A stretch of 47,553 nucleotides of DNA from contig NZ_BLZO01000038.1 in assembly GCF_014132355.1 (NCBI RefSeq), forward strand, positions 1 to 47,553, written 5' to 3'. This document shows positions 44,783 through 47,553 of this stretch, one piece after another; the first letter of the stretch is position 1; every line of letters starts with the position of its first letter. The notes under the pieces are model-generated. The model worked only from the letters and a program-made list of their open reading frames with translations, was not told the origin of the DNA and searched no databases. The DNA comes from Okeania sp. KiyG1 (lineage in GTDB: Bacteria; Cyanobacteriota; Cyanobacteriia; Cyanobacteriales; Microcoleaceae). The translations under genes and the position numbers were made by a program.

Positions 44783-45992
44783 CTAGGAGGTTCCCGTATG
44801 CCCTACGGTACCTTGATTCCACTCAACACCTACTATTTCTAATCCACGACTCAAGATGTTTCGTGCTGCATTTGTGTCACGGCATATTTCAGCATTACAA
44901 CTGGGGCAAACATGAGTACGAGTTGACAAAGTTTTCTTGACTCTATGCCCACAATTAGAACAATCTTGAGAAGTGAATTTGGGATTTACGGAGACAACTG
45001 CTTTGTCCCAAATTTTTCCATAATATTCCAGCCATTGAGTGAATTGATACCACGATGCGTCAGATATTGACTTTGCCAAATGATGGTTTTTGACCATGTT
45101 TTGTATCTTCAGGTCCTCATAGACGACAACATCGTTAGATGCCACTACGCACCGGGCTTGTTTAATGCTCCAGTCTTTACGCTGCCTACTCACCTTCAAG
45201 TGACATAACCCTAGTCTCTTTCTGGCCTTGTGATAATTGTTTGATTGAGGTTTTTTGCCTTTCACAAACTTCTTGCTTAATTGTCGTTGCCGACGCTTTA
45301 ATTTCTTCTCTGATTTTCTCAAATATTGAGGATAAACAACAGCATTATTGTTTTGGTCTTTGTAGAAATATTTCAATCCTAAATCAATGCCTATAACATT
45401 GCCAGTATAATTTCCTGGTTCCTTTCTATTAGCATCTAAACAAAATTGACAATAATAACCGTCTGCACGTCTAACTATTCTCACCCGATTAATTTTTGAC
45501 CTAAATAAATCTTCTCTTGTTTCTTTATTACAATACAGAGAAAACTTACCAGATTTAAACTTATCAGTAAAAGTTATAAACATACAATCATCTGATAATT
45601 TCCAACCAGATTGTTTATATTCTACAGACCGACAATGCTTTTTGAATTTAGGATATCCTCTCTTGGTGCGCGTTCCCTTGCGACTTTCGTCGTCGCGGGG
45701 TCGCACCGCTTTCTTTGGCTCCTTGTTTACAGCGACGATAAAAGTTACTAATCGAAGTCCAAGCTACTTCTACTGAGGCTTGTCTAGCTGATGAATTTAA
45801 TTTGTTTGCAAAAGCAAACTCACTAGCTAATTCTTTACTCAGTTTGTATAAACGCGACTTATCTACTCCTTGGTTGTCTATCCAGTATCTGACAGCTTTA
45901 TTTCTAATAAACTGTGCTGTTCTGATAGCTTCATCCAAGGATTTATATTGATTTGATGTCCCGTTTAATAACTTGGCCTCTCTTACTAACAT
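44783..45992 (-). pseudogene. tnpB: tnpB broken by a GC-rich repeat insertion
   Basis: The N-terminal part (MLVREAKLLNGTSNQYKSLD to SISNFYRRCKQGAK, 45992 to about 45711) and the main part (RGYPKFKKHCRSVEYKQSGW to the end at 44783) lie in different frames. Between them is a ~47-bp copy of the GC-rich repeat found at 12146 and 13101. The RuvC residues remain: Asp in VIGIDLGLKYF, Glu in VVVYEDLKIQN, Asp in CRDTNAARN; the zinc ribbon is CSNCGH ... CPSCNAE. Without the repeat the protein would be about 400 residues. As it stands, only a product from an internal start could be made. Confidence 0.88.
45664..45710. repeat. GC-rich repeat copy inside tnpB
   Basis: It shares GGTGCGCGTTCCCT and GTCGTCGCGGGGTCGCACCG with the arms at 12146 and 13101 but lacks their middle. 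Its length is not a multiple of three and it shifts the tnpB frame. Confidence 0.8.
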
Positions 45993-46115
45993 TGCAATAT
46001 TTTTGTTTCTATTCCATTATTTTATCATATATTTTTCCAGATAAAATAATTATTTGAAAAAAATATTGATGCAGAAAATCGCCCTAGAAAGGCGAGGCTT
46101 TAGGCCCATTTTTCG

Positions 46116-46380
46116 GTAAAATTTCTTGAGCAGGAAAATTCTCTAACCTAGGCATTTCTGAAAAGTTAAGTTGGGCTAATAACTTTAAATATTCACCATT
46201 TTTATTAGTGGGATAATCAATTGTTCGAGGTAAATAGGGAAGTCCTCCAAATTTACTTTGCCACCATTGGGTTGAACTAGGTTTAATATCAATTTTTAAA
46301 TAAGGTTTAATGGTATTAGCGATCGCTTCATGGTAAGGTTTTAATTCTTCAGGTAAATTGATATCAAGTGACGATTTCAT
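46116..46380 (-). pseudogene. DUF1963 (YwqG-like) gene, 5' part
   Basis: Minus-strand MKSSLDINLPEELKPYHEAI, then WWQSKFGGLPYLPRTIDYPT and YLKLLAQLNFSEMPRLENFP are the start of a DUF1963/YwqG-family protein (SKFGGxPYLP and LLAQxNFSE are its landmarks). The frame goes into the IS element after EIL. The second part is at 44652-44491. Function of the family is unknown. The gene is divergent from sirB1. Confidence 0.85.
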
Positions 46381-46468
46381 AATTAGGTCGTCCTATAGAT
46401 GATGTAGTGATAAAATTATAACCTACATTTCCAAGTCAAAAATAATTTTAATTATAATTAGGTCTAAT

Positions 46469-47289
46469 ATGAATTATTCATATCAACAGTTATTTTATTC
46501 AGAAATTAATCAATCTGATCAACAAATAGATTTAGCTAAAGCTGCTCTTTATTTGGCTTTAGAATATGAACCAGAATTTGACCCTGATGAATATCTGAAT
46601 GTTCTGGATACCATGGCAGATGAAGTTCGAGAAAAACTACCAGAAAAACTCTACCCCTTACAAATTATTAAAACTATTAATAACTATCTCTATGATGATT
46701 TAGGTTTTTCTGGAAATACAATTGACTATTACGATCCACAGAATAGTTTTCTGAATCAAGTAATAGAAAGACGTACTGGTATTCCAATTACTTTATCCCT
46801 AGTTTATCTAGAAATTGCTAATAGAATTAATTTTCCGATGGTTGGTATTGGAATGCCAGGGCATTTTTTAATTAGACCTGATTTTGAAGAAGCTGGCATA
46901 TATGTAGATGCTTTTAATAGAGGTGAAATTCTTTTTCCTCAAGATTGTCAAGAAAGATTGGCCAGTATTTATGGTCGAGGGGTAGAGCTACAACCTCAGT
47001 TTTTGGCAAAGGTAAGTAAAAAACAATTTTTAGCACGAATGTTGACAAATCTTAAAGGAATTTATTTGAACCGAAATGAAGGGTTAAAAGCTATTGCAGC
47101 TATCGACCGGATTTTATTATTATTTCCAGAGGCAATTGTAGAAAAGCGAGACCGAGGCGTATTATATTATCAGTTAAATTTTGGGCAGAAGCTCGTCAAG
47201 ATTTAGAGAGTTATCTAGTAAATCTTCCTCAAGCAGAGGATGCAGAGATAATTAGACAATTACTGGCTAGGATGAGTCAAGATTTATAA
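46469..47289 (+). CDS. SirB1 family protein (transglutaminase-like plus TPR), with a 1-bp frameshift
   Basis: SirB1/UPF0162 proteins have a transglutaminase-like core and TPR-like tail; in gamma-proteobacteria the gene lies beside prfA/prmC, role not settled. Landmarks: ALYLALEYEPEFDPDEYLNV, LGFSGNTIDYYDPQNSFLNQ, VIERRTGIPITLSLVYLEIA, VGIGMPGHFLI and YVDAFNRGEI. The frame breaks in a T4 run at 47179-47182; with five T it reads YQLNFWAEARQDLESYLVNL and AEDAEIIRQLLARMSQDL to TAA at 47287-47289, the expected C-terminus. As written the protein ends FGQKLVKI at 47206. Confidence 0.88.
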
Positions 47290-47299
47290 CTGAATATGG

Positions 47300-47470
47300 G
47301 TAAGAATTCAGCTATTAGCAGTCAGCTATTAGCTTTTTAAAATGAACCAAGTATTTGCTTAACTTTTACTATATTTTTGAACAAAGAATTGAAGCACAAG
47401 AACAACGAACTTAAATTGTCCACTAAAGGTAATAAAGCTGACCGCTGACCACTGACCGCTAAATGCTTAC
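47300..47470. mobile_element. GTAAGCATT-family element with a four-helix-bundle gene remnant
   Basis: GTAAGAATTCAGC at 47300 and GCTAAATGCTTAC ending at 47470 have one mismatch each from the family ends; flanks are GAATATGG and GAATATGA (7 of 8). Inside, 47331-47415 is a decayed minus-strand piece of the four-helix-bundle gene at 32299 (ACTTTTACTATATTTTT, AATTGAAGCACAAGAACAAC), with a large internal deletion. The remaining bases to 47553 show nothing further. Confidence 0.7.
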
Positions 47471-47553
47471 GAATATGACAGATTTGGGGAACCCAATATC
47501 TCATATTTCAGACCTTATATACAAGAGTGAAAATACATTGAATAAATGTAGTT

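Larger units (their letters stand above)
44653..46115 (-). mobile_element. IS200/IS605-type element with tnpB, in a DUF1963 gene
   Basis: The element is exactly bounded. On the minus strand the left flank is TTAC (46119-46116) and the element starts CGAAAAATGGGCC; it ends GTATGTCAA at 44653 with the hairpin CCCCGTGCTTTTAGGCCGGGG before it. Joining the flanks gives GAA ATT TTA CAA TTT TAT ATA (EILQFYI), the expected DUF1963 sequence. There is no duplication. TTAC at the left and TCAA at the right are the cleavage sites known from IS608. There is no tnpA. Confidence 0.92.

Overview
The window is cyanobacterial chromosomal DNA. It carries psbD-psbC (photosystem II D2 and CP43) and ycf4, scattered GCGATCGC (HIP1) octamers, heptameric short tandem repeats of the GGGAGTA/AAAAGTC/CAGGAGT kind, and cyanobacterial gene families (Uma2/DUF820, PEP-CTERM, STAND-WD40, CHAT). 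The low GC content, long non-coding spacers and many broken genes suggest a filamentous, repeat-rich lineage such as the Trichodesmium/Okeania/Moorea type. That placement is inference; no rRNA is present to settle it.

Layout. 1-6.8 kb: tail of an unknown gene, two nucleases (EEP family and secreted endonuclease I), a BchE-like B12/radical-SAM gene cut in two by an IS200/IS605-type TnpB element, a membrane protein and a reverse-transcriptase fragment. 6.8-11.3 kb: two MITE-like elements, psbC-psbD on the minus strand with a decayed IS605/TnpB end 27 nt upstream of psbD, then ycf4. 11.3-17.8 kb: repeats, a lipoprotein cyclophilin flanked by a ~98-bp inverted repeat, a FabF-like ketosynthase, an Uma2 gene, a MITE-broken DUF4926 gene, a PEP-CTERM protein and a duplicated FabF tail. 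17.8-29.4 kb: a DUF6883 gene split by an element holding a 23-copy 53-bp array, a DUF4926 gene, seven more Uma2 genes in two tandem blocks, and between the blocks an M48 protease and three AIM24-family genes. 29.4-34.7 kb: a substrate-binding protein, a coiled-coil membrane protein, a split four-helix-bundle gene and a substrate-binding/VWA lipoprotein. 35.4-41.1 kb: a minus-strand cluster of CHAT protease, nSTAND ATPase with 14 WD40 repeats, and a 176-aa protein. 41.6-47.5 kb: another broken DUF6883 plus DUF4926, mutL (frameshifted), a DUF1963/YwqG gene split by a second TnpB element, and SirB1 (frameshifted).

The strongest overall signal is insertion by small mobile elements. In several broken genes the reading frame can be rejoined exactly once the element and one copy of the target duplication are removed, which fixes element ends and target rules: TNA duplications for TATC(A/G)..CCGG ends, 8-bp duplications for GTAAGCATTCAGC ends, TA for GACATCTCCA ends, and no duplication (TTAC / TCAA) for the IS605-type element. 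The most interesting functional cluster is the CHAT protease / STAND-WD40 pair, whose two proteins share an N-terminal GN(H/R)NQ(T/S)IG motif and may form a caspase-like signalling or defence module.
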